A stretch of 62,484 nt of DNA from Sulfitobacter maritimus (GCF_013346665.1 NZ_JABVBB010000023.1:1-62484), one strand, 5' to 3'. Shown: positions 34,550 to 44,315, counted from the first letter of the stretch. A program made the numbers and translations. The notes: generated from the sequence alone by a model not told the origin.

Positions 34550-35109
34550 TGCAGAGACCATCGCTTACCGGCGGGTTTCGCGACGCGCCCAAAGACGCCG
34601 CATTTGCCTTTCGGGCAGTGATGAACACTATGGCCAAACCAGGTGAAATTAACAGTGTCACCGGCGCCGAACCGCCCGCGGGCCTTTCCATCGCCGCAGG
34701 GGTTGTTCTACTGACGCTCTGCGACCCCGAGACGCCGGTCTACCTTGCGCCCCGCTTCGACCTGCTCGAAGTGCGCGACTGGATTACCTTCCACACCGGC
34801 GCGCCTTTCGTTGCGGCCAGCGCGGCGCACTTCGCCTTGGGAACATGGGGGGAACTGCCGCTTGGCGACTTCCCCGTCGGCAGCGCGGCCTATCCGGACC
34901 GCTCTGCCACGCTGATCGTCGAGGTGGATGATCTACGAAGCGAAGGTGCAACCCTCTCCGGCCCCGGCATCAAGGACAGCGCGGCGCTGTCGCTGCCCGA
35001 CCGCGCGGCCATCCAACAGAACGCGGCGCTCTTCCCGCGCGGTTTGGATTTCATTTTTACCTGCGGCGACCGTTTGGCAGCGCTGCCCCGAAGCACAAAG
35101 GTGTCCTGA
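34549..35109 (+). CDS. phnH: C-P lyase complex subunit PhnH
   Basis: A 186-residue core-complex subunit. It begins with GGFRDAPKDAAFAFRAVMN and MAKPGEI, the typical PhnH opening, and contains FHTGAPFVAASAAHFALG and PLGDFPVGSAAYPDRSATLI. PhnH is required for C-P lyase activity and stabilises the PhnGHIJ assembly. It overlaps both phnG and phnI by one base, which indicates tight translational coupling. Confidence 0.94.
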   Translation: MQRPSLTGGFRDAPKDAAFAFRAVMNTMAKPGEINSVTGAEPPAGLSIAAGVVLLTLCDPETPVYLAPRFDLLEVRDWITFHTGAPFVAASAAHFALGTWGELPLGDFPVGSAAYPDRSATLIVEVDDLRSEGATLSGPGIKDSAALSLPDRAAIQQNAALFPRGLDFIFTCGDRLAALPRSTKVS

Positions 35110-36209
35110 TGTATGTAGCGGTGAAAGGCGGAGAGAGGGCGATTGACAACGCCCATGCGTGGCTCGCCGAAGAGCGGCGCGGCGACGCGCGCGTGCGGGA
35201 ACTGAGCGTCGCGCAAATTCGCGAGCAGATGACATTAGCGGTGAACCGGGTGATGGCCGAAGGCTCGCTTTATGATCCGGACCTCGCCGCACTTGCGATC
35301 AAACAGGCACGTGGCGATCTGATTGAAGCCGTGTTCCTGATCCGCGCCTATCGCACCACCCTGCCGCGGTTCGGAGCCTCTCGCCCAATGGATACCGCGG
35401 CAATGGCCTGCGACCGTCGCGTCTCGGCCACCTTCAAGGACGCCCCGGGCGGCCAGGTGCTGGGGCCGACATTCGACTACACCCACCGCTTGCTGGACTT
35501 CAAGCTCGCCGCCGATGGCGAGGTCCCCTTCGCCCCCGAATTGGCCGATGCGGAGCCATCCAAAGACACGCCGCACATCATGGAGTTCCTCGACCGCGAA
35601 GGGCTTATGCAGCGCGACACGGACGGCCGAACCCCGCCGCGCGATCTGACCCGCGAGCCGCTGGAACTGCCCGCCACCCGCGATCTGCGCTTGCAAGCGC
35701 TGACCCGAGGCGACGAGGGCTTCGTGCTTGGCATGGCTTATTCCACGCAACGTGGCTATGCGCGCAACCATGCCTTCGTCGCGGAACTGCGCATCGGCAA
35801 AGTGGCGGTCGAGATGGACATTCCCGAACTGGGCTTCGCCGTTGAGATTGGCGAGGTCGAGCTAACCGAATGCGAAACAGTGAACCAGTTCGCGGGCTCC
35901 AAGACCGAGCCCCCGCAGTTTACCCGGGGCTATGGGTTGGTCTTCGGCATGTCAGAGCGCAAAGCGATTTCCATGGCTCTGGTCGATCGGGCCCTCCGCT
36001 GGGAGGAATTGGGCGAAGACAACCTCGGCGCGCCTGCACAGGATGCGGAATTCGTTCTGTATCATGCGGATAACATTCAGGCGACGGGGTTCTTAGAGCA
36101 TATCAAGCTCCCCCACTACGTCGACTTTCAATCGGAACTCGAACTGATCCGCAAGCTACGCCGCGAAGCGACGGCGGACCGTGGCGCGCACCGCGCGGCG
36201 GCGGAATGA
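35109..36209 (+). CDS. phnI: C-P lyase complex subunit PhnI
   Basis: A 366-residue catalytic subunit that performs the ATP-dependent transfer of phosphonate to ribose-5'-triphosphate. The N-terminus MYVAVKGGERAIDNAHAWLA and the C-terminal stretch HIKLPHYVDFQSELELIRKLR are hallmarks of PhnI. Length is close to the usual 350-370 residues. It starts on the last base of phnH and is followed after seven bases by phnJ. Confidence 0.95.
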   Translation: MYVAVKGGERAIDNAHAWLAEERRGDARVRELSVAQIREQMTLAVNRVMAEGSLYDPDLAALAIKQARGDLIEAVFLIRAYRTTLPRFGASRPMDTAAMACDRRVSATFKDAPGGQVLGPTFDYTHRLLDFKLAADGEVPFAPELADAEPSKDTPHIMEFLDREGLMQRDTDGRTPPRDLTREPLELPATRDLRLQALTRGDEGFVLGMAYSTQRGYARNHAFVAELRIGKVAVEMDIPELGFAVEIGEVELTECETVNQFAGSKTEPPQFTRGYGLVFGMSERKAISMALVDRALRWEELGEDNLGAPAQDAEFVLYHADNIQATGFLEHIKLPHYVDFQSELELIRKLRREATADRGAHRAAAE

Positions 36210-36216
36210 GGCTTCC

Positions 36217-37128
36217 ATGACTCAGATCGAACAGGACAAGAATGCACCGGATACCGTCATGAGCGACTACAACTTTGCCTATCTGGACGAACAGACCAAG
36301 CGAATGATCCGCCGTGCCATCCTCAAGAGCTTGGCAATCCCGGGTTATCAGGTGCCCTTTGCCAGCCGCGAAATGCCAATGCCCTATGGCTGGGGCACCG
36401 GCGGAGTGCAGGTCTCTGCCGCCGTGCTGACGCCGGATGATACACTCAAGGTGATTGACCAGGGGGCGGACGACACGACCAACGCCGTCTCGATCCGCCG
36501 CTTCTTTGAAAAGACCGCCGGTGTCGCTGTGACCGAAGCCACTGCAGAGGCCAGCATTATCCAGACCCGGCACCGCATTCCCGAAGCGGAGCTGCGCGAA
36601 GATCAGGTGCTGGTCTATCAGGTGCCGATCCCCGAACCACTGCGGTTTCTCGAGCCTTCCGAAGTCGAGACCCGAAAGATGCACGAGCTGGAGGAGTACG
36701 GGCTAATGCATGTGAAACTCTACGAAGACATCGCCCAGCACGGTGCGATCGCCACGGCCTACGCCTATCCGGTCAAGGTCGAGGGCCGCTATGTCATGGA
36801 CCCCTCGCCGATCCCCAAATTCGACAATCCAAAACTGGAAATGGCCGCGATCCAACTTTTCGGCGCGGGCCGCGAGCAGCGTATCTATGCGTTGCCGCCC
36901 CATACGCAGGTCGTCTCTTTGGATTTCGAGGATTACCCCTTCGAAGCCAGCAAAGCGGATCACCCCTGCGGCCTTTGCGGGGCCGAGGACAGCTATCTCG
37001 ACGAGTTGATCGTCGATGATGAAGGCGGGCGTTTGTTCATGTGTTCGGACACGGACTATTGCGCTGCGCGCCAAGCCGTCGGGCATCGCGGGTCGGATGC
37101 GTCTCCAACTCTGGAGGGCGTGGCATGA
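36217..37128 (+). CDS. phnJ: C-P lyase radical SAM subunit PhnJ
   Basis: The radical SAM enzyme that breaks the carbon-phosphorus bond, releasing an alkane and a ribose cyclic phosphate. In this 303-residue protein the iron-sulfur cysteines are C251, C254, C276 and C282, with the C-x2-C-x21-C-x5-C spacing known from E. coli. The glycyl-radical residue corresponds to G43 in AIPGYQVPF, and the N-terminal block YNFAYLDEQTKRMIRRAILK is strongly conserved. The ATG at 36217 has GAGG upstream; a shorter form from 36259 is possible. It overlaps phnK by four bases. Confidence 0.97.
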   Translation: MTQIEQDKNAPDTVMSDYNFAYLDEQTKRMIRRAILKSLAIPGYQVPFASREMPMPYGWGTGGVQVSAAVLTPDDTLKVIDQGADDTTNAVSIRRFFEKTAGVAVTEATAEASIIQTRHRIPEAELREDQVLVYQVPIPEPLRFLEPSEVETRKMHELEEYGLMHVKLYEDIAQHGAIATAYAYPVKVEGRYVMDPSPIPKFDNPKLEMAAIQLFGAGREQRIYALPPHTQVVSLDFEDYPFEASKADHPCGLCGAEDSYLDELIVDDEGGRLFMCSDTDYCAARQAVGHRGSDASPTLEGVA

Positions 37129-37880
37129 CTCCCCTGCTACAGGTCGAAGACATCGCGAAGTACTACGGCACCCGGATCGGCTGCACCGACGTCAGCTTTG
37201 ACCTCTACCCAGGCGAGGTCATGGGGATCGTGGGGGAGAGCGGGTCGGGCAAATCTACGCTACTGAACACGCTGGCGGGACACCTGACGCCGGATCGCGG
37301 GGCGGTGCGGTTCGACACGCGCGCCGATGGGCTGCGCGACACGGTCACGATGAGCGAGCCGGAACGCCGAATGCTATCGCGGACGGATTGGGCCTTCGTC
37401 CACCAGCATGCCCGCGACGGGCTGCGCATGAATGTGAGCGCGGGCGGCAATGTGGGGGAGCGGCTGATGGCCGTGGGGGCGCGGCATTACGGCAAGATCC
37501 GCGCCACCGCCAGCGATTGGTTGGGACGTGTCGAGATCAATGAAGACCGGATCGATGACCGTCCGGCGTCCTTCTCTGGCGGGATGCAGCAGCGCTTGCA
37601 AATTGCCCGTAACCTCGTGACGGGTCCGCGGCTGGTCTTCATGGACGAACCCACCGGCGGGCTCGACGTGAGCGTGCAGGCGCGGCTCTTGGATCTACTG
37701 CGCAATCTGGTGCGCGAGATGGGGCTGAGCGCCATCATCGTGACCCATGATCTGGCCGTGGTGAGGCTCTTGGCGGATCGGCTGATGGTGATGAAGGACG
37801 GCCATGTGGTGGAATCGGGCCTGACCGATCAAGTGCTGGACGATCCTCAACATGGCTACACGCAGCTTCTCGTCTCAAGC
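37125..37880 (+). CDS. phnK: C-P lyase ATP-binding subunit PhnK
   Basis: An ABC-type ATPase that docks on the PhnGHIJ complex and is not a transporter. It has Walker A GESGSGKST, signature SFSGGMQQRLQIARNLV and Walker B LVFMDEPTGGLDV. The start at 37125 overlaps the phnJ stop (ATGA); the frame extends upstream into phnJ without a suitable site. The gene actually stops at 37893-37895, so the coding region including the stop runs to 37895; the protein has 256 residues. Confidence 0.9.
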
Positions 37881-37966
37881 GTGCTTCAGGTCTGACTGTG
37901 GAGCTCGATGCTTCCCAGGCCGAGAGAACAACGAGATTCAACAACAGGTTTAACAAGGCTGTACCC

Positions 37967-38650
37967 ATGATACGCGTGGAAAATGTGAGCAAATCCTTCA
38001 CCCTGCACAATCAGGGTGCGGCGGTGATCCCAGTCATGAGCGGCGGAGAGTTGAGCGTCGCGAAGGGCGAATGCGTGGCCCTGACCGGGGCCTCCGGAGC
38101 GGGGAAGTCCACCTTGATGCGGATGATCTATGGCAATTATCTGACCGCCGCGGGCCGGATCATGGTGGGCGATCTGGACGTCGCTCGCGCTTCCCCCCGC
38201 GAGATATTGATGCTGCGCCGCCATGTGCTGGGCTATGTCAGCCAATTTCTGCGCGTCGTACCCCGTGTGGCGACACTGGATGTCGTTGCCGAACCGTTGC
38301 GAGCGGTGGGCCGCAGCGAGGCAGAAGCCCGCGACCGGGCCCGCGAATTGTTGGCGCAACTCAATATCCCCGAACGCCTTTGGCAGCTAAGCCCGACAAC
38401 TTTTTCCGGCGGCGAACAGCAGCGGGTCAATATCGCCCGCGGCTTCGCACATCCCTACCCTGTTCTGTTGCTGGATGAGCCGACGGCGAGCCTTGATGCC
38501 ACAAACCGCGCAACCGTGCTGGCGCTGATCGAAGAAGCCAAGGCGCGCGGGACGGCAATCTTGGGCATTTTCCACGACGAAGCCGCCCGCAAGCAGATTT
38601 GCGATCGCGAAGTGGACGTGACCCGTTTCACCCCCGGAATGGCCGCATGA
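37967..38650 (+). CDS. phnL: C-P lyase ATP-binding protein PhnL
   Basis: A 227-residue ABC-type ATPase required for C-P lyase function. It starts MIRVENVSKSFTLHNQG, characteristic of PhnL, and carries Walker A GASGAGKST, signature FSGGEQQRVNIARGF and Walker B LLLDEPTASLD. The frame is open further upstream from a GTG at 37898, but the ATG at 37967 gives the family N-terminus. phnN overlaps it by four bases. Confidence 0.93.
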   Translation: MIRVENVSKSFTLHNQGAAVIPVMSGGELSVAKGECVALTGASGAGKSTLMRMIYGNYLTAAGRIMVGDLDVARASPREILMLRRHVLGYVSQFLRVVPRVATLDVVAEPLRAVGRSEAEARDRARELLAQLNIPERLWQLSPTTFSGGEQQRVNIARGFAHPYPVLLLDEPTASLDATNRATVLALIEEAKARGTAILGIFHDEAARKQICDREVDVTRFTPGMAA

Positions 38651-39195
38651 GCGGGCGCTTCATCGCAGTCGTGGGTCCATCGGGCGTGGGGAAGGACAGC
38701 GTAATGGAAAAGCTCGCCGAGGCGCGGCCCGAGCTGTTCCTTGTCAGACGCGCCATCACCCGGCCCGTGGACGCGGGTGGTGAGGAATTCGACGGAGTCA
38801 GCGAAAGCGCGTTTCTGCGACTGGAAGCACAGGGCGCCTTTGCGTTGAGTTGGGCCGCGCATGGGTTGCGCTATGGCATCCCGATCGCGGTGGAGATGGC
38901 CCTCTCGGAGGGGCGCGACGTGCTGGCGAACCTCTCCCGCGGCGTGCTGCCACAAGCGAAACGGCGGTTCGAACGAATTGAGGTGCTGGCGCTCACCGCC
39001 GACCCAGTGGTGCTGGCCGCACGGCTGCGGCAGCGTGGACGAGAGACCGAAGAGGAAATCTCCGCGCGCTTGAGCCGGGCCGAACATGCCCTTCCGGGTC
39101 AGATCCTGGCAACTGAAATCGACAACTCCGGCCCGCTTGCGCAGACCGTGGCGCTGGCGCTGGCGGCACTCTATCCCGAAAGTGTGGCGCGGTGA
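38647..39195 (+). CDS. phnN: Ribose 1,5-bisphosphate phosphokinase PhnN
   Basis: Phosphorylates ribose 1,5-bisphosphate to PRPP, so the ribose used by C-P lyase can be reclaimed. The 182-residue protein shows a guanylate-kinase-like P-loop GPSGVGKDS at 10-18, then RRAITRP and LSWAAHGLRYGIP, all typical of PhnN. It overlaps the phnL stop (ATGA), and its 3' end overlaps the convergent DUF1045 gene by 25 bases. The step before it in E. coli is performed by PhnP, which is missing here. Confidence 0.93.
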   Translation: MSGRFIAVVGPSGVGKDSVMEKLAEARPELFLVRRAITRPVDAGGEEFDGVSESAFLRLEAQGAFALSWAAHGLRYGIPIAVEMALSEGRDVLANLSRGVLPQAKRRFERIEVLALTADPVVLAARLRQRGRETEEEISARLSRAEHALPGQILATEIDNSGPLAQTVALALAALYPESVAR

Positions 39196-39848
39196 ATCTC
39201 GTGGAACATACCGTCCTCGGCCTCCCCCACCAGCGCCAGGCTATCCAACATGAAGGGTTGTGGGAGATACGGGGTGAAATAGGTCATGAGCGCCGCGGAG
39301 ACTCGCGCCTGTTCGGACTTGGGCAGTTTGCCGGTCAGGGTGATGTGAAAGCGAAACGCGTCCATCACATAAGGATAGCCCCATCGTTCAAGGTTCGCAT
39401 CCTGCACCGGGGTCAGATTGGCCCGGCGGCGGCGTGCCAGATCGGCGTCCGACGGGGGCGCGCGAAAGGCATCGAGATTTGCGACCACTTTGGCCGCCAT
39501 GGCGTCGAGCGCATTGCTGTCCCCCTCTGCAGTCAATGCGATAAACCGGCCCAGCCGGGAGAGTGTCAACCGCTCCAACGTGACCGGGGCAATCTGCGCG
39601 CAGAGCGCCGTGAACGCGAAGACAAGAGCTTCGGTAGTGGTACCGTCAGCCAAGCTGAAGGGCGGCTTGATCGTCGCGTGAAGCCCATATTTTCGCGGCT
39701 TTTCGGTGACGCCGCTGACGTCCAGCCCGGCCACCTGCGGATGCGCTACGCGCTGTCCGCGCGCCACATCCCAGCCGAGCCAAGCGGCTCCGACCTCGGC
39801 CAGACTTCCCTGCGGGGTAAAGTAGATCGCGTAGCGGTCGAACTTCAT
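39171..39848 (-). CDS. DUF1045 phosphonate-cluster protein, likely 2H phosphoesterase
   Basis: A 225-residue protein of the DUF1045 family, known for living in phn operons. Two HxT motifs stand far apart, H57-A-T59 (GLHATIKPPF) and H168-I-T170 (FRFHITLTG), the signature of the 2H phosphoesterase superfamily, whose members open cyclic phosphodiesters. Since C-P lyase yields 5-phosphoribosyl 1,2-cyclic phosphate and no PhnP is encoded here, this protein is a good candidate for the missing hydrolysis. It is on the opposite strand, divergent from phnM over 46 bases. Confidence 0.87.
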   Translation of the reverse strand: MKFDRYAIYFTPQGSLAEVGAAWLGWDVARGQRVAHPQVAGLDVSGVTEKPRKYGLHATIKPPFSLADGTTTEALVFAFTALCAQIAPVTLERLTLSRLGRFIALTAEGDSNALDAMAAKVVANLDAFRAPPSDADLARRRRANLTPVQDANLERWGYPYVMDAFRFHITLTGKLPKSEQARVSAALMTYFTPYLPQPFMLDSLALVGEAEDGMFHEIHRATLSG

Positions 39849-39894
39849 TCACTTCTCCTTGCATCCCTGGATGCGCAACAAGCGTGACGTTCTC

Positions 39895-41043
39895 ATGACA
39901 AAAGAAACCATTCTCGCCAATGCGAAACTGATCCTTCCCGATGGCGCTATCACCGGCAGCCTGCTGCTACGTGACGGGGTAATCGCCGATATCGCCGAAG
40001 GTGCGACCGTCCCTAAAGGGGGGATCGATTGCGCGGGCAATTACCTTGCCCCAGGCTTGGTTGAACTGCACACCGACAACCTTGAGCGCCACATGAAACC
40101 CCGGCCCATGGTCGACTGGCCCCACCGCGCGGCGATTATCGCGCATGATCGGGAATTGGCTGGCACCGGGATCACAACGGTTTTTGACGCGATTCGGGTG
40201 GGTTCGATCGTTTCGGACGACGGGCGCAAGCGCTATGGCAAATACGCCCGCAACATGGCCGACGAAATTCTTATGATGCGCAACAGCGGCGCCTTGGCGA
40301 TCAGTCACCATATCCATCTGCGTGCCGAGATCTGCTCGGAGACGCTGGAGGAAGAAATGGCCGAGTTCGGTCCCGACGACAAAGTCGGCATCGTCAGCCT
40401 AATGGATCACACACCGGGCCAACGACAGTTCCGTGACATGGAGAAGTTTGAGGAATACGTCTGCGGCAAGAACGGTCTGCCGCGTGAAGATTTCGGAGAA
40501 TACGTGACCTTCCTGCACGGCTTGCAGCAGCGACTTGGAGCAAGACATGAAGCCTCAGCAGTGGCTGCAGCCGCGCGCTATGGCGCCGTTCTGGCCAGTC
40601 ATGACGACACCACGGCCACGCAAGTTGCCACCAGCCATGGCCATGGCGTGAGTCTTGCCGAATTTCCCACGACCCGCGAGGCCGCCGAGGCGTGTCACAA
40701 CCAAGAAATCGCCACGATCATGGGTGCGCCCAACCTCGTGCGTGGCGGGTCGCATTCTGGCAACGTAGCGGCCAAAGAGCTTGCAGAGCTTGATTTGCTG
40801 GACATCCTGTCATCGGATTATGTGCCAGCCTCCCTGCTTCTGGGTGCAGTGCGGTTGGGTAACCTATGGGGCAACATGGCGCGGGGTCTGGCCACCGTTA
40901 CCCGCACGCCAGCCCATCATGTCGGCCTGACCGACCGAGGTGAAATCGCGATTGGGTCGCGTGCCGACCTGATTGAATTTCAGGTAACGAATGACGCTCC
41001 GATCTTGCAATCGGTCTTCTCCATGGGCGATCGCGTCGCGTAG
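39895..41043 (+). CDS. phnM: Alpha-D-ribose 1-methylphosphonate 5-triphosphate diphosphatase
   Basis: An amidohydrolase-fold enzyme of 382 residues that removes pyrophosphate from the ribose-triphosphate phosphonate made by PhnGHI, preparing the PhnJ substrate. Metal-site and family blocks include APGLVELHTDNLERHMKPRP, SHHIHLRAEIC, SLMDHTPGQRQF and LASHDDTTA. The ATG at 39895 gives the usual N-terminus. It is detached from phnGHIJKLN by the DUF1045 gene and must have its own promoter in 39849-39894 or nearby. Confidence 0.95.
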   Translation: MTKETILANAKLILPDGAITGSLLLRDGVIADIAEGATVPKGGIDCAGNYLAPGLVELHTDNLERHMKPRPMVDWPHRAAIIAHDRELAGTGITTVFDAIRVGSIVSDDGRKRYGKYARNMADEILMMRNSGALAISHHIHLRAEICSETLEEEMAEFGPDDKVGIVSLMDHTPGQRQFRDMEKFEEYVCGKNGLPREDFGEYVTFLHGLQQRLGARHEASAVAAAARYGAVLASHDDTTATQVATSHGHGVSLAEFPTTREAAEACHNQEIATIMGAPNLVRGGSHSGNVAAKELAELDLLDILSSDYVPASLLLGAVRLGNLWGNMARGLATVTRTPAHHVGLTDRGEIAIGSRADLIEFQVTNDAPILQSVFSMGDRVA

Positions 41044-41203
41044 ACGTTTTTGCCATTTCCCTACCTTGCATTCGCCGTTTTTAAGCTGGCACGAGTCGCG
41101 GCCAAATCGCACAGTCGCACCCGTCGCGCGGACATCGACCGAATGGCAGAACCGGGTCTCGCTTCAGCCATCCTCAAGATCCGCTTCGGAACTCAAAAAT
41201 AGC

Positions 41204-42478
41204 TTAGGCTGTAGACCCCCGAAGATCAGCGCGCAGGAACCCGGCCGCAAAAGCCGCGCAGGCGACCATGAACGTCGCCGTTCCCAGCATCAGCGACAGC
41301 CCTCCAAGCTGATAGGTCATGCCAGACAGTACTGTCCCCATAAGCCGCCCTCCCGCGTTTGCCATGTAGTAGAACCCGACATCCATGGTGACCCGCTCCG
41401 CTTCCGTGAAGGCGAGGATAAGGTAGGAATGAAGCGCCGAATTGATCGCGAAGATTGCGCCAAAGACGAGCAAGCCTCCTACCAAAACGGCGGTAAGCCA
41501 GGTTTGAGGGCCATCAGATGCCAGGGCCGCGGTCGTCAGGATCGCCGGAACGGCCGCAAGAGCCCAGGCCCAACCCTTCGCGGCAAGCACCAAGTCACTC
41601 TCTGGCCGGGAGGACGCGTTCAGAATGCGCGGGGCGGCGGCCTGAACAAGACCGTAGAGGATCACCCAGACCGCCATGAACGTCCCGATCATGAAAAAGG
41701 CTGCTCGGTTCCCGGTCACGGTTCCGTCAGACAACACCGCGTAGAAATAGATCGGAATACCAACCACGAACCAGACGTCGCGTGCCCCGAACAGAAACAC
41801 ACGCGCCGCCGACAGCCAGTTCACGTTCGAAGACTTGGAGAAGACTTCCGAAAACTTCGCCCCCTTGCGGCCCTTCGGCAGACCCGGCGGCATCGCGAAC
41901 AACACGGCCACCAGAATAATGGCCAGGATCGCTGCCATTCCAAGAACGGCCCAGACAAATCCGAGCGTTGCCAGCAGCGCAGCCCCCAGCAGGAAGCCAA
42001 GGCCTTTCACCGCGTTCTTCGAACCGGTGAGCACCGCAACCCAGCGAAACAGCCCGCCATTTTCGGAGGGAGCCAATAGCTTTACCGCCGACTTCGAAGA
42101 CATTTTCGCCAGATCCTTGGCCACGCCGCTGGCACCTTGAACCACCATGACATAGGCCACGGAAGCGCCAATGGCCCAGGTCGGATCGAGCTGCGCCAAG
42201 GCAAGCAGTGCCAAAACCTGAAGCCCGAGACCGGCATAGAGCGTTGAGGTCAACCCGAAGCGAGCCGCGATCCACCCGGCGCAGAGGTTGGTCACCATGC
42301 CTGCAACTTCATAGAGCACGAAGAGATAGGCGAGCTGCACCGGGCTGAACCCCAGTGTGTGGAAGTGCAGCAGGACCAACATTCTAAGCGCGCCGTCCGT
42401 CAGCATGAAGGCCCAATAGGCCGCCGTGACAGCGATATAGGCCGACAGCCCCTCTGGCCGCGTGGGGGTATCGGTCAC
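41204..42478 (-). CDS. arsJ: Organoarsenical efflux permease ArsJ (MFS type)
   Basis: A 424-residue inner-membrane MFS protein of about twelve helices. Known ArsJ exports 1-arseno-3-phosphoglycerate, formed by GAPDH from arsenate, and so removes arsenate without reduction. The start [20 protein letters not shown] and the stretch [20 protein letters not shown] are characteristic. Translation begins at GTG (42478) whose GTGA overlaps the GAPDH stop. It is the last gene of the operon and converges on phnM across a 160-base gap in which I see nothing. Confidence 0.93.
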   Translation of the reverse strand: MTDTPTRPEGLSAYIAVTAAYWAFMLTDGALRMLVLLHFHTLGFSPVQLAYLFVLYEVAGMVTNLCAGWIAARFGLTSTLYAGLGLQVLALLALAQLDPTWAIGASVAYVMVVQGASGVAKDLAKMSSKSAVKLLAPSENGGLFRWVAVLTGSKNAVKGLGFLLGAALLATLGFVWAVLGMAAILAIILVAVLFAMPPGLPKGRKGAKFSEVFSKSSNVNWLSAARVFLFGARDVWFVVGIPIYFYAVLSDGTVTGNRAAFFMIGTFMAVWVILYGLVQAAAPRILNASSRPESDLVLAAKGWAWALAAVPAILTTAALASDGPQTWLTAVLVGGLLVFGAIFAINSALHSYLILAFTEAERVTMDVGFYYMANAGGRLMGTVLSGMTYQLGGLSLMLGTATFMVACAAFAAGFLRADLRGSTA

Positions 42479-43473
42479 AGGGATGCTCCGACCATCAGCG
42501 CCACATCGACAAGACGGTGCGCGTAGCCCATCTCGTTGTCGTACCAGGCATAGATTTTCACCTGTGTGTCGTTGATGACCATTGTCGACGGTGCATCCAC
42601 GATGCTGGAGCGTTCATCATTGGTATAGTCGGTCGAGACGAGCGGTCGTTCTTCGTAGCCCAAGATACCCTTCAATTCGCCCTCAGCCGCTGACTTGAAG
42701 AGGGCGTTGACCTCTTCGGCTGTGGTTCCGCGCGCCACCTCGAAGACGCAATCGGTCAGAGAGGCATTCAACAGCGGGACCCGGACTGCGTGCCCGTTCA
42801 GCCGCCCTGTCAGCTCCGGATAGATGAGCGTGATCGCAGTGGCACTGCCCGTCGTCGTCGGGATCAGTGAGTTCAGGGCCGAGCGTGCGCGGCGGAGATC
42901 CTTTGCGGGGCGGTCGACAATGGTTTGCGTATTTGTCACATCATGGATCGTCGTTATCGAACCGTGTTTGATGCCGAGATTCTCGTGGATGACCTTTACG
43001 ACCGGCGCAAGGCAGTTGGTTGTGCAGCTTGCCGCTGTCACGATCCGATGTTTGCCCGGCTCGTAGATGTGATGGTTCACACCGTAGACGATATTGGCGG
43101 CATCCGCGTCCTTCACTGGGGCCGAGACGACCAACTTCGCCACACCCGCTGCGAAGTAGGGCGCGGGCTTTGCCTCGGACTTGAAGACCCCGGTGCAGTC
43201 GATCACGACATCCACGCCGTCCAATGGCAGGCCTTCAATGTTTTTTGTTCCGATGAACGGAAGCCGCGTGCCATCAACAGTCACGCTGTCCGCATCATGT
43301 GAAAATTCGGCTTTCCAGCGCCCATGCACCGTGTCGAACTCCAAAAGATGGGCGTGCATCTCCGGATCGCCCACGGCGTCGTTGATCCAGGCGATCTCGG
43401 CCCCGTTTTCCAGCAATGGCTTCAGGGCAAGTTTGCCGATCCGGCCGAGGCCGTTGAGGGCGTATGTGGTCAC
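42475..43473 (-). CDS. ArsJ-associated glyceraldehyde-3-phosphate dehydrogenase
   Basis: A 332-residue GAPDH. The Rossmann start [15 protein letters not shown] and the catalytic C150 in [12 protein letters not shown] are intact. In ars operons this enzyme uses arsenate instead of phosphate, giving 1-arseno-3-phosphoglycerate for export by ArsJ; the housekeeping gapA is expected elsewhere. It starts at GTG (43473), overlapping the stop of the arsR-arsC fusion, and ends overlapping arsJ, so all three genes are coupled. Confidence 0.93.
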   Translation of the reverse strand: MTTYALNGLGRIGKLALKPLLENGAEIAWINDAVGDPEMHAHLLEFDTVHGRWKAEFSHDADSVTVDGTRLPFIGTKNIEGLPLDGVDVVIDCTGVFKSEAKPAPYFAAGVAKLVVSAPVKDADAANIVYGVNHHIYEPGKHRIVTAASCTTNCLAPVVKVIHENLGIKHGSITTIHDVTNTQTIVDRPAKDLRRARSALNSLIPTTTGSATAITLIYPELTGRLNGHAVRVPLLNASLTDCVFEVARGTTAEEVNALFKSAAEGELKGILGYEERPLVSTDYTNDERSSIVDAPSTMVINDTQVKIYAWYDNEMGYAHRLVDVALMVGASL

Positions 43474-44315
43474 GCGGAGGCTCCTTCATTCGTTTGTGCG
43501 ATGGTGTCGACGGCCTTCTGCAACCCGATCCGGTCGAGAGACGAGATAGGCAGGGCTGTGAAGGCTTTGATGCGGTTCAAGAGCGCGCCGTAGCTCTGCT
43601 GAAAGGCCAAGCTCTTTTCGGCGTCAGAGCCCGTGGCTTTGACAGGGTCGGGCATGCCCCAATGCGCACTGACGGTTTGGCCAGGCCATGCGGGGCATTC
43701 TTCATTGGCCGCCTGATTGCAGACAGTGAAGACGAAGTCGAACGCGGGCGCCCCCTCGCCCTGAAAGACCGACAGGTTCTTTGACTCCAGAACTGACGTA
43801 TCATGCCCTTTCTGCTCCAGAACTTCGAGCGCGAAGGGATTGAGCTCAGATCTTGGCTTGGTGCCTGCAGAGTAGGCCACGAACCTGTCTCCTGCTTCCT
43901 TGCGCAGGATCGACTCTGCAAATATCGAGCGCGCGGAATTGCCGGTGCAGATGAAGAGGACATTGTACTTGCGATCCGTCATGGGACTGTCTCCGTCGAA
44001 GCCAATAGCGGCAAAGGTGGAACACAGGTCCGGGCGACCGCGACAGCAGTCGCGCAGCAGGTAGTCGAAGGTCTCGCGGGCTGCATTCATGTCAATCGCA
44101 TAGCGCAGCGAGGTTCCGACACGCTCCTGAGTGACTAAGCGCGCCTGCATGAGTGCCTTTACGTAGGTCGAAAGCGTGTTCGGCTTGAGGTCGAGCGTCA
44201 GCGCCAGCTCGGTCGCCGGAACACGGTCCGGATACCGGCGCATGAGCAGCCGGAACACGGCCAAGCGTTGCGGATGGCCGAGGGTCGAGAGGCGATGTGG
44301 GATCTCTTGTTCCAT
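43470..44315 (-). CDS. ArsR-ArsC fusion: arsenic-responsive repressor joined to arsenate reductase
   Basis: A 281-residue two-domain protein. Residues about 1-105 form an ArsR-type winged helix ([19 protein letters not shown]) with C90, C91 and C98 in [10 protein letters not shown] as likely arsenite ligands. Residues about 115-281 form a low-molecular-weight phosphatase-type arsenate reductase with the P-loop C123-TGNSARS, further cysteines C199 and C207, and the general-acid loop HWGMPDP. The joined protein could sense and reduce arsenate in one chain. First gene of the arsRC-GAPDH-arsJ operon; ATG at 44315 follows AT-rich DNA. Confidence 0.93.
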   Translation of the reverse strand: MEQEIPHRLSTLGHPQRLAVFRLLMRRYPDRVPATELALTLDLKPNTLSTYVKALMQARLVTQERVGTSLRYAIDMNAARETFDYLLRDCCRGRPDLCSTFAAIGFDGDSPMTDRKYNVLFICTGNSARSIFAESILRKEAGDRFVAYSAGTKPRSELNPFALEVLEQKGHDTSVLESKNLSVFQGEGAPAFDFVFTVCNQAANEECPAWPGQTVSAHWGMPDPVKATGSDAEKSLAFQQSYGALLNRIKAFTALPISSLDRIGLQKAVDTIAQTNEGASA

